This document shows positions 1 through 8,528 of a stretch of 64,000 nucleotides of DNA, in pieces. The notes beneath the pieces were generated by a model. It saw nothing but the letters and a program-made list of their open reading frames with translations, was not told the origin of the DNA and ran no database searches. The stretch is from positions 124,001-188,000 of the forward strand of contig NZ_JAVFVS010000009.1 of the NCBI RefSeq assembly GCF_030929605.1, given 5' to 3'. The translations under genes were made by a program, and so were the position numbers. The stretch's first letter is position 1; the number at the start of each line of letters is the position of its first letter. This DNA comes from Flavobacterium sp. LHD-80. Its GTDB lineage: Bacteria; Bacteroidota; Bacteroidia; Flavobacteriales; Flavobacteriaceae.

Positions 1-589
1 TCAATTTATTATAATCGTCTTCTGTATCGATATCAATATTTCCTTTTTCAAATAAAACCGAAACGACATCCTCTGAAAATGTATTGATTATTTTTTTTGC
101 ACCTTCTTGGCCTTGCAATTCTAACAATTTGCTAAAATATTTTTTATTGAAAAGTACTGGAGTTCCAAGGGTTTCTGAATATGCCGAAGCTGTAATTCCT
201 TTTCCGGTTTTATAATGGGCCGTAATCAGATTTTCAAAAATCAAACTTGAAACGTAAGGTTGATCGCAGACTGCAAAAATGCAGTTTTCGCTTTCTGGAT
301 ATAATTCTAATAATTTTTTAAGTCCGTGAATAATTGAAGATGACATTCCGGATTGCCATTCCGGATTAAAAACAATTTTAATTCTCAACGGATCAAGTTC
401 TTCTTCAATCAAATGATTATTAGCACCTGTAACGACAATAATTTTCACTTCTGGAACCAAAGAAGCTTCTGCAATTGTATTTTTAAGAAGCGTCGAATCC
501 TTATAGCCAAGAAGTTGTTTTGGCTGGCCTAATCTTGAAGAATTGCCTGCTGCCAAAATTACAATGCCTGTTTTATTTTTAGATTCCAT
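1..589 (-). CDS. MobA-like nucleotidyltransferase (molybdenum cofactor cytidylyl/guanylyltransferase type), C-terminus cut by window edge
   Basis: Starts at the ATG at 587-589 and stays open to base 1, so the C-terminus lies outside the window; about 196 codons are visible. The N-terminus has the NTP-transferase signature LAAGNSSRLGQPKQLL (GxSxRxGxPK nucleotide-binding loop), and FAVCDQPYVS carries the Asp expected to bind metal. This matches the NTP_transf_3 (MobA/MocA) family, which attaches CMP or GMP to molybdopterin. Its start overlaps the end of the upstream xdhC-like gene by 11 bp, so the two are probably translationally coupled. That context points to maturation of a molybdenum hydroxylase encoded further left. 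CTP versus GTP specificity cannot be told from what is visible. Confidence 0.85.
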   Translation of the reverse strand, partial: MESKNKTGIVILAAGNSSRLGQPKQLLGYKDSTLLKNTIAEASLVPEVKIIVVTGANNHLIEEELDPLRIKIVFNPEWQSGMSSSIIHGLKKLLELYPESENCIFAVCDQPYVSSLIFENLITAHYKTGKGITASAYSETLGTPVLFNKKYFSKLLELQGQEGAKKIINTFSEDVVSVLFEKGNIDIDTEDDYNKL

Positions 590-1703
590 AATGAATTTCG
601 TCATGAATTTTTCCTGCCTTGTATTTTAAGGAAGTTCCTGTTTTTCCAGATTCAAAAGCTTTAATTTCAGCAACAATTGATAACGCAATTTCTTCTGAAT
701 TTTCTGCGCCAATGTCGAGCCCAATCGGACTATGTATCCTACTTAACTGTTCTTCATTTACCGAAATCCCTTCTATTTGAAGATCATCAAGCATTCGATT
801 TAGTTTTGATTTTGGGCCGAGAATGCCAATGTAACGGCAATCTGTCTTCAATAGTAATTTCAAAACACCCAAATCATATTTATAATTGTGCGTCATTAAA
901 ACAAAATAGGTTTGATCATCAATTACGATAGAATTTAAAAAATCCTCTTGTTTTACAACCAAAACCTGATTTGCTTCTGGGAAACGTTTTTTTGTCGCAT
1001 GCGCGTTACGTCCGTCGCCAATCGTTACTTCCCAGCCTAACAAAGTTGTCATTTTTACTAATGGCTGAACATCATTTCCGGCACCGGCAATGATTAATGA
1101 AACTGGCGGATGTACATATTCTATCAACGCTTCGTCCTCTGAATTTTCCTGAAGCTTCTTCACTGAAGTTTTTTTCGTCAGCAGTATTTCTTTGGCATCT
1201 GAAATTAAATTTAATGCATTGTTATTGTGATGTAAAACAGGGCTGTCTTTTCTGAAAAACAGACTTGTTCCTATTTGTTCTGCTCCTCTTCTTAATGAAA
1301 AAATGGTAATAATTACGGCTTCTTTTCTTTCTGCTTTTAATTGTTTTAAAAGCTGAATTGGATTGTTTTCAGATTCATTGTCAATATATTCAAACAAGAT
1401 ATGAACGATGCCGTTGCATCCCAGCTGAAGGCCTATTTCGGCATCGTCTTCATTGCTGGTATTATAAGTGACCAATTTATTTTGTTGCTGATTTATTGAA
1501 AGAAGTGCTTTTCGGAGTGCATCGCCTTCAAGACAGCCTCCACTTATGGCACCCGTAAGCAAGCCGTCTTCGGTAACAAGCATTCGTGCGCCCGGCTGTC
1601 TATAGGAAGAGCCTTCGACTTTGACGACCGTTGCCAAAGCTGTTTTTTTTCCTGATGCTTTTGCTTCTGAATAAGCTTGTAGAATTTGGCTGATTTCCTT
1701 CAT
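579..1703 (-). CDS. XdhC/CoxI family molybdenum-enzyme maturation protein
   Basis: About 374 aa from the ATG at 1703; an in-frame ATG 21 bp further up gives an unlikely MLVNYYF extension. The N-terminal XdhC_CoxI domain shows VEGSSYRQPGARMLV and AISGGCLEGDA. A Rossmann-type XdhC_C domain follows, with IAGAGNDVQPL and IGDGRNAHAT, and the end has the family signature SPIGLDIGAENSEEIA. XdhC proteins bind and sulfurate or hand over the molybdenum cofactor to xanthine dehydrogenase-like hydroxylases. The gene overlaps the MobA-like gene by 11 bp. The target enzyme is not in the window. Confidence 0.9.
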   Translation of the reverse strand: MKEISQILQAYSEAKASGKKTALATVVKVEGSSYRQPGARMLVTEDGLLTGAISGGCLEGDALRKALLSINQQQNKLVTYNTSNEDDAEIGLQLGCNGIVHILFEYIDNESENNPIQLLKQLKAERKEAVIITIFSLRRGAEQIGTSLFFRKDSPVLHHNNNALNLISDAKEILLTKKTSVKKLQENSEDEALIEYVHPPVSLIIAGAGNDVQPLVKMTTLLGWEVTIGDGRNAHATKKRFPEANQVLVVKQEDFLNSIVIDDQTYFVLMTHNYKYDLGVLKLLLKTDCRYIGILGPKSKLNRMLDDLQIEGISVNEEQLSRIHSPIGLDIGAENSEEIALSIVAEIKAFESGKTGTSLKYKAGKIHDEIHYGI

Positions 1704-1927
1704 AAAATAATAATTAACCAGCAAAACAAACTTCTGATGATTCTTTAACTGTCTAAAAGTAAAAAATATTATAAAATTAAGCGAAGGAAAATCATTTAAG
1801 TTTAAAAAAACGCGTCTGTATTTAACAATCTCGAAACAATTATTTTTTCTTGCAATATCATTTATATCTCGAAGTTTTGTATTTTTATCTGAAGCAAAAT
1901 AAATTAGTTAACTTAAAAATAAACTGC

Positions 1928-2260
1928 ATGGGAAAATTTGTAATTACTAAAAGAGCCAACGGAGAATTTCAATTCAATTTAAAAGCTGGAAACGGACAAA
2001 CGATTTTAACAAGTGAAGGTTATACTACTAAAGCTGCCACAACTAACGGAATCGAATCTGTGCAAAAAAATTCGCAAGATGATAGCCGTTTCGACAGAAA
2101 AGAGTCTAGCAATGGCAAGCCTTATTTTAATTTAAAAGCCAGCAATGGACAAATTATTGGATCTAGCGAAATGTACGAAAGTGTTGCCGCGAGAGAAAAC
2201 GGAATTGAATCTGTAAAGAAAAATGCTCCTGATGCTGAAACTGACGATCAGACGGCTTAA
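1928..2260 (+). CDS. YegP family protein (two DUF1508 repeats)
   Basis: 110 aa from the ATG at 1928, chosen because the conserved fold begins there with MGKFVITKRANGEFQF; the longer frame back to 1850 adds hydrophobic sequence without family character. Two tandem repeats of about 50 aa are visible, each following the pattern F-x-F-N-L-K-A-x-N-G-Q-x-I-x-x-S-E-x-Y and ending NGIESV-K-N. This is the DUF1508/YegP domain, a small alpha/beta domain of unknown function common in bacteria. It is a cytosolic single-gene unit that ends at a strong bidirectional terminator. No function can be assigned. Confidence 0.88.
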   Translation: MGKFVITKRANGEFQFNLKAGNGQTILTSEGYTTKAATTNGIESVQKNSQDDSRFDRKESSNGKPYFNLKASNGQIIGSSEMYESVAARENGIESVKKNAPDAETDDQTA

Positions 2261-2276
2261 AATCTTATTATTTATA

Positions 2277-2321
2277 CTAAAAAAAAGCTGTTTCTAAAAA
2301 TATTAGAAACAGCTTTTTTTC
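2277..2321. terminator. Bidirectional intrinsic terminator
   Basis: Perfect 16-bp inverted repeat, 2281-2296 against 2304-2319, with a 7-nt loop. The stem is A-rich on the left and T-rich on the right, so either strand gives a hairpin followed by U residues. It separates the plus-strand YegP gene from the minus-strand gene ending at 2320. Confidence 0.85.
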
Positions 2322-2679
2322 ATTCTTCGATTATGGTAAAAGTTAAGAAATCTACAGGACGTACTTGTTCCTCTTCGTAAAAAGTTTTATTGGCAATTTC
2401 CTGAATTTCTTTTGTAGTCAATAGTATAATTATAGAGCCATCTTTTCTCCTAATTTCATCACATACTTTTTTCAAACTATACGATTTTCCGTCTACTGAT
2501 ATTGCTGTCCGATGATTTAGCATCGTATTACCAAAAGGATCGGTATACTGTATACCGTCACCATATAGACCAAAATAGGCATCATTTTTTTTATTAAAAA
2601 AATTAATGATATTCTCTTTTTCCTGAGTAATAATTATATCTCCAATTATTTTAATTGTTGGTTCTATTTTCATAATCAA
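2320..2679 (-). CDS. Hypothetical protein, possible orphan T6SS accessory or immunity gene
   Basis: 119 aa; an alternative start is the ATG two codons in (2673). No signal peptide or membrane segment is visible. I do not recognise the family. The sequence alternates short beta-type stretches with acidic patches, for example YFGLYGDGIQYTDPFG and DGSIIILLTTKEI. It starts 20 bp after the stop codon of a decayed DUF2235 effector C-terminus and ends at a terminator. It therefore sits where an immunity gene would sit relative to that lost effector. An immunity role is an inference from position only. Confidence 0.5.
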   Translation of the reverse strand: MIMKIEPTIKIIGDIIITQEKENIINFFNKKNDAYFGLYGDGIQYTDPFGNTMLNHRTAISVDGKSYSLKKVCDEIRRKDGSIIILLTTKEIQEIANKTFYEEEQVRPVDFLTFTIIEE

Positions 2680-2699
2680 TCATTTAGTTAATACTCAAT

Positions 2700-2924
2700 C
2701 TAGAATGTTTTTCGCTTCCTAACTTTTGTTGGTTCCATACCAAAAGAATCATAATCCGCTGACAAATGCAAATATTTGTTTCTAAGTTGTCTTAAATCTT
2801 TTTCCTCTTATATTTCTTGCTGATACGCATTAAACTTCTGTTTTCTGATTTCAACCTTTATACTTTTTCTGAATTTATCAATACCATTTAAAAGTACAAG
2901 TTTTCCTTCTCCAAAAGTATAATT
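2700..2924 (-). pseudogene. Decayed C-terminus of a second DUF2235 (Tle1-like) T6SS effector
   Basis: No open gene lies between 2680 and 2997, but one minus-strand frame still reads as the C-terminus of a DUF2235 protein. The stretch LRQLRNKYLHLSAD then FGMEP aligns with LKFIRNRYLHISAS then MGMET at the C-terminus of the intact effector at 4155-5564. The frame has an in-frame stop at 2808-2810, another at 2925-2927, and ends with a natural stop at 2700-2702. Nothing corresponding to the catalytic part is present. It is a remnant of a duplicated or displaced effector, just downstream of the present effector-immunity pair. Confidence 0.75.
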
Positions 2925-2997
2925 CTACAAACGTTTGCGACTTTTTTTTTGCGAAAACTCAAAAGGAATATTCAAATTCTTGCCCTAAAAAAACAAA

Positions 2998-4143
2998 CTA
3001 CATCTGATTCTTCAAGTCATTGCTTTTATCCAAAGTGAACAATCGTAAAAACGCCTTTTCTAATTTGATTTCTTTTTTGTCGTTTTTTAGGGTCACTGTA
3101 AAATTTTTAAAATCGTCATCAACAGTTATGAAAATTGTAATAACTGACTTAGAACTTGCTTCTTCCAGTTTTTTGAAAGCTTCGATGGTTTCGTCCTCAT
3201 CAAGTGTTTCCAGCCTAATCAAGTAATTCCTGTGATTTTGTGCTGTGACATACATACCTAAATTATTTGGAACTACTTTGCTGCTAGACTCTAGTATAAT
3301 TTTGTTGTATTCTTCCTGACTTACTTTAGGTGTCAAATCCCCTGCTTTTTCGCTGTTAAAATAGCGTACATAATAACTATACATCTCTAGTGGTTTACTA
3401 AATTCCACTTTCCAATTGTAGCGCAACCTGTAATCGTCCCATTGTTTACAGCTTATTTTTCCTTGTTTAATTATTTCTCGGACTTTGGGAGGAACTTCTC
3501 TGGATATTAGTTCTTTTTCAACTACGTTTTCAGGCATGTCACCACTTAATTTAAAATGAGCTTTATACACTTCATTGGCTTCTTTTCGGCTCAACTCTTT
3601 GGCCTGATATCTTCCTATCTCTACCTTATTCTGGCCATCCATCCATACTACCACCATCCCTTTTGGGGCTAATCCTACCGTAAGGGAGTTGTAGGTTTCC
3701 CAATGCAGGGTTTCTTTTCCATCCTTAGATTCAATTGGAATGCCATAGTCCATATACCCTTCTTTAAATAAATTATAGATTTTTTGTTGTGGCAGCGCAA
3801 ATTCTCCTTCATAAATTTTCATCTCTGTTGGTACATACCATACAATACTCACATGATCCGGGGCAGGTTTTGGCTGACCGGCCCAACCATTGCCAGAACC
3901 TGTCCAATTTGATCCTCCAGTATCACTCATGTTTGGAATCAGGGTTATGTATTTGCCTCCGCTTGAATAAAATACATTTGGCGACAACACCACTACAGGA
4001 TAACCTTCTGGAGTACAAACCATTCCATCCCAATCAAATTTTTCTTCGTTCATGTTTCCTTCAATTATGTTTTCTTTCTTTTGGCACGCAGTAAATTGCG
4101 CGATTAGAATAAATGTTATTACTGTTATTATTTTGTGCTTCAT
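2998..4143 (-). CDS. DUF2931 family lipoprotein, putative immunity to the adjacent T6SS lipase
   Basis: 381 aa. A hydrophobic leader ends in a lipobox-like FTAC with Cys20, so it is predicted to be a lipoprotein. The following FDWDGMVCTPEGYPV and the Gly/Trp-rich stretch before IVWYVPTEMKIYEGEF are typical of DUF2931. It lies 11 bp downstream of the DUF2235 lipase gene, which is 2 bp downstream of vgrG. In Tle-type modules the immunity protein is usually an envelope-anchored protein encoded next to the effector, so an anti-Tle1 immunity role is the natural inference. It has not been shown for this family here. The C-terminal half (about residues 200-381) has no feature I recognise. Confidence 0.72.
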   Translation of the reverse strand: MKHKIITVITFILIAQFTACQKKENIIEGNMNEEKFDWDGMVCTPEGYPVVVLSPNVFYSSGGKYITLIPNMSDTGGSNWTGSGNGWAGQPKPAPDHVSIVWYVPTEMKIYEGEFALPQQKIYNLFKEGYMDYGIPIESKDGKETLHWETYNSLTVGLAPKGMVVVWMDGQNKVEIGRYQAKELSRKEANEVYKAHFKLSGDMPENVVEKELISREVPPKVREIIKQGKISCKQWDDYRLRYNWKVEFSKPLEMYSYYVRYFNSEKAGDLTPKVSQEEYNKIILESSSKVVPNNLGMYVTAQNHRNYLIRLETLDEDETIEAFKKLEEASSKSVITIFITVDDDFKNFTVTLKNDKKEIKLEKAFLRLFTLDKSNDLKNQM

Positions 4144-4154
4144 TTGGTTCGCGT

Positions 4155-5564
4155 TTATGCGTTGTCTGCAATTATTGTACGTTTCATTGAAGTAAACCCA
4201 TCTGGCCTGTTTGTTTCCATACCCATGGAGTCGCTTGCTGAAATGTGTAAATATCGGTTGCGGATAAATTTCAATTCATGAATGTTGTTCCATTTTGTCT
4301 TGAGAGATACCGCTCCTTCCTTTTGAATCGCGAGGTTCAAAAGCTTATTTTTGGCATTCTCCAGTTCGGGAATTACTTTGAAAGCTTTATATTCATTACC
4401 ATCGTCAAAAGACTTAAATTTTACCCCGTTTTTCTTAGCAAAATACATCATGATGGCCAGAGCGATAAATTGATAGGAATTTTTTAGTTTTCTTGTTCCA
4501 TCGTAACTTTGCCCCGCAGTTTTTACCTGCTCTTCAGTATACCAGCCTTCGGCTATCCAGTCCTCTTTTTTCTTAAACCAGGGGCGTATGACTCGTTTTT
4601 CTATGTGTTCGTATTCTTCGTAGCCCCCGCCAACATCAGAATGCGCACCAGGAATCTGAAATTCGAAGCCTACGCCTGCGTCTATAGAACTGGCAATGGT
4701 GGTGAGTGAAAAATTTTTACGATATTCGTTTTCAGCCGTAAGGTGTATCACTTTCTTGACCATACCGTCTAGACGCAATCCTAATTCTTTAACATCATTA
4801 TCAAAATTATAACTCACTGCGGCGCCAAGCATATCAAAACGTCCTTCAGGCTCATAAGATGATACGGTATCAAACAAGCCTGCAAACACATACGTTATTT
4901 CGGCTTTTGGATAACTTTGTTTAAACAAATCCTGCGTTGTAGTGAGAAAACTTCGCGCCGCCGCCGCCCCGCGGCTGAAACCAAAAACCTTTATGGTCAG
5001 CTCTTTTACATATTCTTGTTTTGAGTAATAAACTCCATTAATTTTTTCATTAATTTTTGTAAACCCTTTACTTACTTTTATAGGAATCCCTGTATCTCCA
5101 GAGCCAAAGGCAAAACCCATAGGATCTCCAATCTGATCATCCTCAGTTCCTTCTCCCTCGATATATTCTTTTACGATCCTGTTTGTTTTGTCTTCAATCG
5201 CCATGTAGGACAATGCGGCTACATTGGAGTATCCGTTTTCGTAGCTACTTTCAACTTCATACGTTTTCTTGTAAATAGCTTTGCTTTCTTTACTTGTATC
5301 GTTATTCGCGTCTTTGTCCAAACGCCTGAAGGTGTTGTTTCTGTTATTTTTGGTTCCATCAAAAAACAATATGGCAGTTACTTTTACTCCTGTTAGGTTT
5401 TCAATAGTTTCATAAGTTGTAGGATCACCGTGTGTTACCCCATTCTCTTTGCCAACCTGCATTACTTTTTCGGCGATATTTTCAATACCTTTCCCACTAT
5501 AGGTAATATTGTTGCCACCGGTTACTTCAATAATATCTCCTTGTACAATAGTTATCTTGCTCAT
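4155..5564 (-). CDS. T6SS phospholipase effector, DUF2235/Tle1-like alpha/beta hydrolase
   Basis: 469 aa, no signal peptide, as expected for T6SS cargo. The first 50 residues (VQGDIIEVTGGN, then NGVTHGDP) form a short N-terminal module before the hydrolase domain. Hydrolase landmarks are ILFFDGTKNNRNN near residue 65, the nucleophile elbow GFSRG with Ser197, FDTV with Asp232, and PGAHSDVGGGY with His308. The full catalytic set of the DUF2235/Tle1 lipase family is therefore present. Tle1 enzymes hydrolyse membrane phospholipids in the recipient cell. The gene starts 2 bp after vgrG and is followed by a DUF2931 lipoprotein, the order expected for VgrG, cargo, immunity. The C-terminus has a homologous decayed copy at 2700-2924. 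Confidence 0.85.
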   Translation of the reverse strand: MSKITIVQGDIIEVTGGNNITYSGKGIENIAEKVMQVGKENGVTHGDPTTYETIENLTGVKVTAILFFDGTKNNRNNTFRRLDKDANNDTSKESKAIYKKTYEVESSYENGYSNVAALSYMAIEDKTNRIVKEYIEGEGTEDDQIGDPMGFAFGSGDTGIPIKVSKGFTKINEKINGVYYSKQEYVKELTIKVFGFSRGAAAARSFLTTTQDLFKQSYPKAEITYVFAGLFDTVSSYEPEGRFDMLGAAVSYNFDNDVKELGLRLDGMVKKVIHLTAENEYRKNFSLTTIASSIDAGVGFEFQIPGAHSDVGGGYEEYEHIEKRVIRPWFKKKEDWIAEGWYTEEQVKTAGQSYDGTRKLKNSYQFIALAIMMYFAKKNGVKFKSFDDGNEYKAFKVIPELENAKNKLLNLAIQKEGAVSLKTKWNNIHELKFIRNRYLHISASDSMGMETNRPDGFTSMKRTIIADNA

Positions 5565-5566
5565 AA

Positions 5567-7381
5567 TTAAAACATGCTGGTTTTTTCTGCTGAGTTGTTT
5601 TTTATTTCTTTGTCGGAGTGCATCTCATGAGTTCCTTGACTTTGGGCTACTATTTTTCCATTAGATATCCTGGTTCTATCCTTTTCTGTTCGAGATTCTT
5701 TGTCTCCTTTTATATATTCAGACATCCTTCCTACTACATTAATCAAATAATCCGCACCTACAGATATACTGTGAAATAATCCAGTTTTCGTTTCTTTATA
5801 TCCAATTGCTGTTTCGTTTATATTTTGTCCCGCACTTGTTTTTATATCTCTTCCTGCATTCATAATAATATCTTCTCCAGCTTCTAATTCAATATTTTTT
5901 GGCGCTTTAAACCTAATGTTTCCATCACCGTGAATTACGGCTATAGTTTGTCCTTTTTGGCTTTCTATTGTAATATCTCCTGTAGCATCATCTGAAATAA
6001 TTCTGTTCCCACTTCGGGTCTGCAATACTTTTAAATCATTCTTTTCAGTAGCATAGCTACTTTTTGCCTGCCCATTATAATGTGTTCCCATCACATAAGG
6101 ACGCTGGGCATTCCCTCCTTCAAAACTAACCAATACTTCTTCATCAATTTCTGGAATAAAATAAAAACCTTTTCCACCACCAGTATGCGGCTGAATCATT
6201 CTGATCCACTGGCTTTTTGTGCTTCCGTTCCCCCAGTAGAATTCAACTCGTACTCGCCCAAGTCCTTCAGGATCGTTGTTGTCTCTAATTTTAGCCGGCT
6301 GGGTTTCTGCTTTTGCAAAAGCTTTTGTATCGGTGTAATGAGGAGCCGAAACATCGTCTGGGATGGCTTTGAATTCGCAGGTATAATTGCCATGCACCTC
6401 AGAATGATGAATAGCTTCTATACAGATAAGATGATGCTCAGTAGTGTCGTTGATAATCGTAAAAACTTGCCCAAGTCCTATTGGGAAATAGGATATTCCT
6501 CTGTAGTAAACGCTGTTTGCATCGCTTCCTGCGGTTTGCAGTGTGACCATTTCTTCTATTTCGTCCTTGTTCTGTACATTGTTGGTATAAGCAGCGATAC
6601 TCAGATCAGGCTGGGCAACGGTTCCTTGATTGAATCCTATATTCGATGCAAAGCTGTCCTTGCTTCCGGCAGAAGTTCGCAGTGAGGAATTCTTGATGCT
6701 TGAAGCTTTGTTATAATCATAACCTGCCAACGATATTTTATGTGCATTCATATTGGCCTGAATCTTAAAACTGTGCAAAGAAGCTCCGTTGATGAGTTTT
6801 ATCTTAGAAGTTTTGATCTGCCCGAACTGCATGCGCATTCCGTCAAAATAAAACCACTGTCCGTAACGTTGCGCCAATCTTTTCAGAAAATCAAAACTTG
6901 TCTCATTATACTGTGCCATATAATTGAACTCTTTCATGTAGGTGGATCTTATGGCATCTCTCTGATAAAATTCTGTTGGGCCTTCTGACAAAATATCCAA
7001 AACAATATCATCCATTCCTCTTTCAAGATAAGTCCTCGATTTTGGCGTATCATCCAATACGATGCTGTGACTTTTCCCGCTTACATGAAGACCGACGGCA
7101 CTGCCATTCTGATCTATCGAAGTCAGTCCGGTTATAATGCCTTTGCTCATCAGTTTGATTCCTGTAAGGCTTTTGAAGGTAAAAATAACTTCGTTGCCAA
7201 TGTATTTTGTTATGGCTTTAGCTTGATCTGCCGGTTTTATGACAGCTTTGCCCGTATATTGCCATACAAATGAAAAATAATGATGATCTGCCATTTTTTG
7301 CGACAGCTTCAAATCATAATAAATAATGTTTTGAGTAAAACCTCCAATGGTAATGTGTACTTGTTCTGAGAAATGTGCCAT
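5567..7381 (-). CDS. vgrG: Type VI secretion spike protein VgrG
   Basis: 604 aa. The N-terminal gp27-like part includes DILSEGPTEFYQRDAIRS and FLKRLAQRYGQWFYFDG. It is followed by the gp5 OB-fold signature NDPEGLGRVRVEFYWGN, then EVLVSFEGGNAQRPYVMG, and a beta-helical C-terminal region (residues about 450-560) with repeated short I/V-x-x-x-A-G strands. This is the tip of the contractile injection machine. The other T6SS structural genes are not in the window, so this is an orphan vgrG island or the end of a cluster. It is first of a tight operon with the DUF2235 effector (2 bp spacing) and the DUF2931 gene. The C-terminal extension after about residue 560 is short and polar. Confidence 0.92.
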   Translation of the reverse strand: MAHFSEQVHITIGGFTQNIIYYDLKLSQKMADHHYFSFVWQYTGKAVIKPADQAKAITKYIGNEVIFTFKSLTGIKLMSKGIITGLTSIDQNGSAVGLHVSGKSHSIVLDDTPKSRTYLERGMDDIVLDILSEGPTEFYQRDAIRSTYMKEFNYMAQYNETSFDFLKRLAQRYGQWFYFDGMRMQFGQIKTSKIKLINGASLHSFKIQANMNAHKISLAGYDYNKASSIKNSSLRTSAGSKDSFASNIGFNQGTVAQPDLSIAAYTNNVQNKDEIEEMVTLQTAGSDANSVYYRGISYFPIGLGQVFTIINDTTEHHLICIEAIHHSEVHGNYTCEFKAIPDDVSAPHYTDTKAFAKAETQPAKIRDNNDPEGLGRVRVEFYWGNGSTKSQWIRMIQPHTGGGKGFYFIPEIDEEVLVSFEGGNAQRPYVMGTHYNGQAKSSYATEKNDLKVLQTRSGNRIISDDATGDITIESQKGQTIAVIHGDGNIRFKAPKNIELEAGEDIIMNAGRDIKTSAGQNINETAIGYKETKTGLFHSISVGADYLINVVGRMSEYIKGDKESRTEKDRTRISNGKIVAQSQGTHEMHSDKEIKNNSAEKTSMF

Positions 7382-7521
7382 ACTTTTTATGCTAGTTTTA
7401 GTTCGTTAAATAGAAAAATTAAAAATCTATTTAGTAAACATATAGTAGCAAATCAAAAATTAAAGTACCTTGAAGTTTTATTTATAACAGAATAAGGCTT
7501 TTCGAAATTTTTATTTAAATC

Positions 7522-7558
7522 AAAAGAGCTGCCTCATTTCTGAAACAGCTCTTTCGAT
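7522..7558 (-). terminator. Intrinsic terminator of the arabinogalactan PUL operon
   Basis: Inverted repeat 7523-7531 (AAAGAGCTG) with 7546-7554 (CAGCTCTTT), followed on the minus strand by a T-rich tail. It lies 20-55 bp beyond the stop of the last GH43 reading frame and marks the end of the PUL transcript. Confidence 0.7.
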
Positions 7559-7577
7559 TTACTTTCTATTAAAAAAA

Positions 7578-8528
7578 CTACTTTATATTAGAAATTCCAC
7601 TATGCGTTGGAACAACTTGCTTAATACTTCCATCAGTATTGAATTCTAATTTATCCATACAAACTTCACGGTGAAAACCTCCTGCATCACCCATTTTTAT
7701 TCCCGTAGGATATGAAAAACGGTGATACGTAATGTACCATTCATCCTTATTCGGAATTTTCAAAATCGAATTATGACCGGTTGCATAAATTCCCTGATCT
7801 GAAATTCCTTGAATTACAATATTGTTTTTCGGAATTTCAATTGGACCAAGTGGCGATTTTGAAGTTCCGTATCTTACTTTATAATTTGGACTTCTGGTGT
7901 CATCTTCACTCCAAAGGAAATAATACGTTCCTTTTCTGTAAATAACATACGTTCCTTCGCGGAAAGTATTGTCTACTTTAATCACTTTTGTACTTCCTTC
8001 TTTAATCGAAATCATGTCGTCATTCAATTCAGCTACAGCCATATATCCGTTGCCCCAGTACAAATAACTTTTACCAGTTTTTGGATCTGTAAAAACATCT
8101 GGATCAATTTCCTGACCACCTTTTATACCTTCAGGTCTTGTGCTTACTAATGCTTTTCCGCTATCTGTGAATGGCCCTGTCGGATTATCTGAAGAAGCCA
8201 CTCCTATTTTCTGAGCTGCCGTGAAATAATAGAAATACTTATATTTTCCTTTGATCTTTTTCTCCACAATACATGGCGCCCACGCGTTTCTGTTTGCCCA
8301 CTTAACATCTTTTTTCAAGTCGATGATAATTCCTTCATCTTTCCAATCAGTTAAATTATCTGATGAAAATGTTTTGAAATAATATCCTGACCAACCGTCA
8401 AAACCGTCGCTTGTTGGGTAGATATAATATTTCTTGGTTTTGTTTGAATACAGAATTTCAGGATCGGCATAATAACCTTCTAAAACTGGATTATTATTAA
8501 TTTTTGGAAGCTGTGCCGCGTTCCCCAT
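7578..8528 (-). CDS. GH43 glycoside hydrolase, second module of a split tandem GH43
   Basis: 316 aa five-bladed propeller of family GH43. Putative catalytic residues are the Asp of YADPEIL (residue 22), the Asp of QEIDPDVF and the Glu of FREGTYV. There is no signal peptide. The frame overlaps the preceding GH43 frame by 49 bp and its ATG lies within the sequence AAAATGGGG. Joining the two frames at the G-run (8523-8526) would give the continuous junction LTAKWGNAAQLPKI and a single tandem GH43 of about 644 residues. A one-base deletion is therefore the simplest explanation; if real, this module would be cytoplasmic or not made. Likely arabinosidase or xylosidase/galactosidase type; exact specificity unknown. 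Confidence 0.8.
   Translation of the reverse strand: MGNAAQLPKINNNPVLEGYYADPEILYSNKTKKYYIYPTSDGFDGWSGYYFKTFSSDNLTDWKDEGIIIDLKKDVKWANRNAWAPCIVEKKIKGKYKYFYYFTAAQKIGVASSDNPTGPFTDSGKALVSTRPEGIKGGQEIDPDVFTDPKTGKSYLYWGNGYMAVAELNDDMISIKEGSTKVIKVDNTFREGTYVIYRKGTYYFLWSEDDTRSPNYKVRYGTSKSPLGPIEIPKNNIVIQGISDQGIYATGHNSILKIPNKDEWYITYHRFSYPTGIKMGDAGGFHREVCMDKLEFNTDGSIKQVVPTHSGISNIK

Noticed and set aside
6080..6685. Open frame of 201 codons on the plus strand
   Set aside because: It lies entirely antisense to vgrG, has no family character and arises from the codon pattern of the opposite strand.
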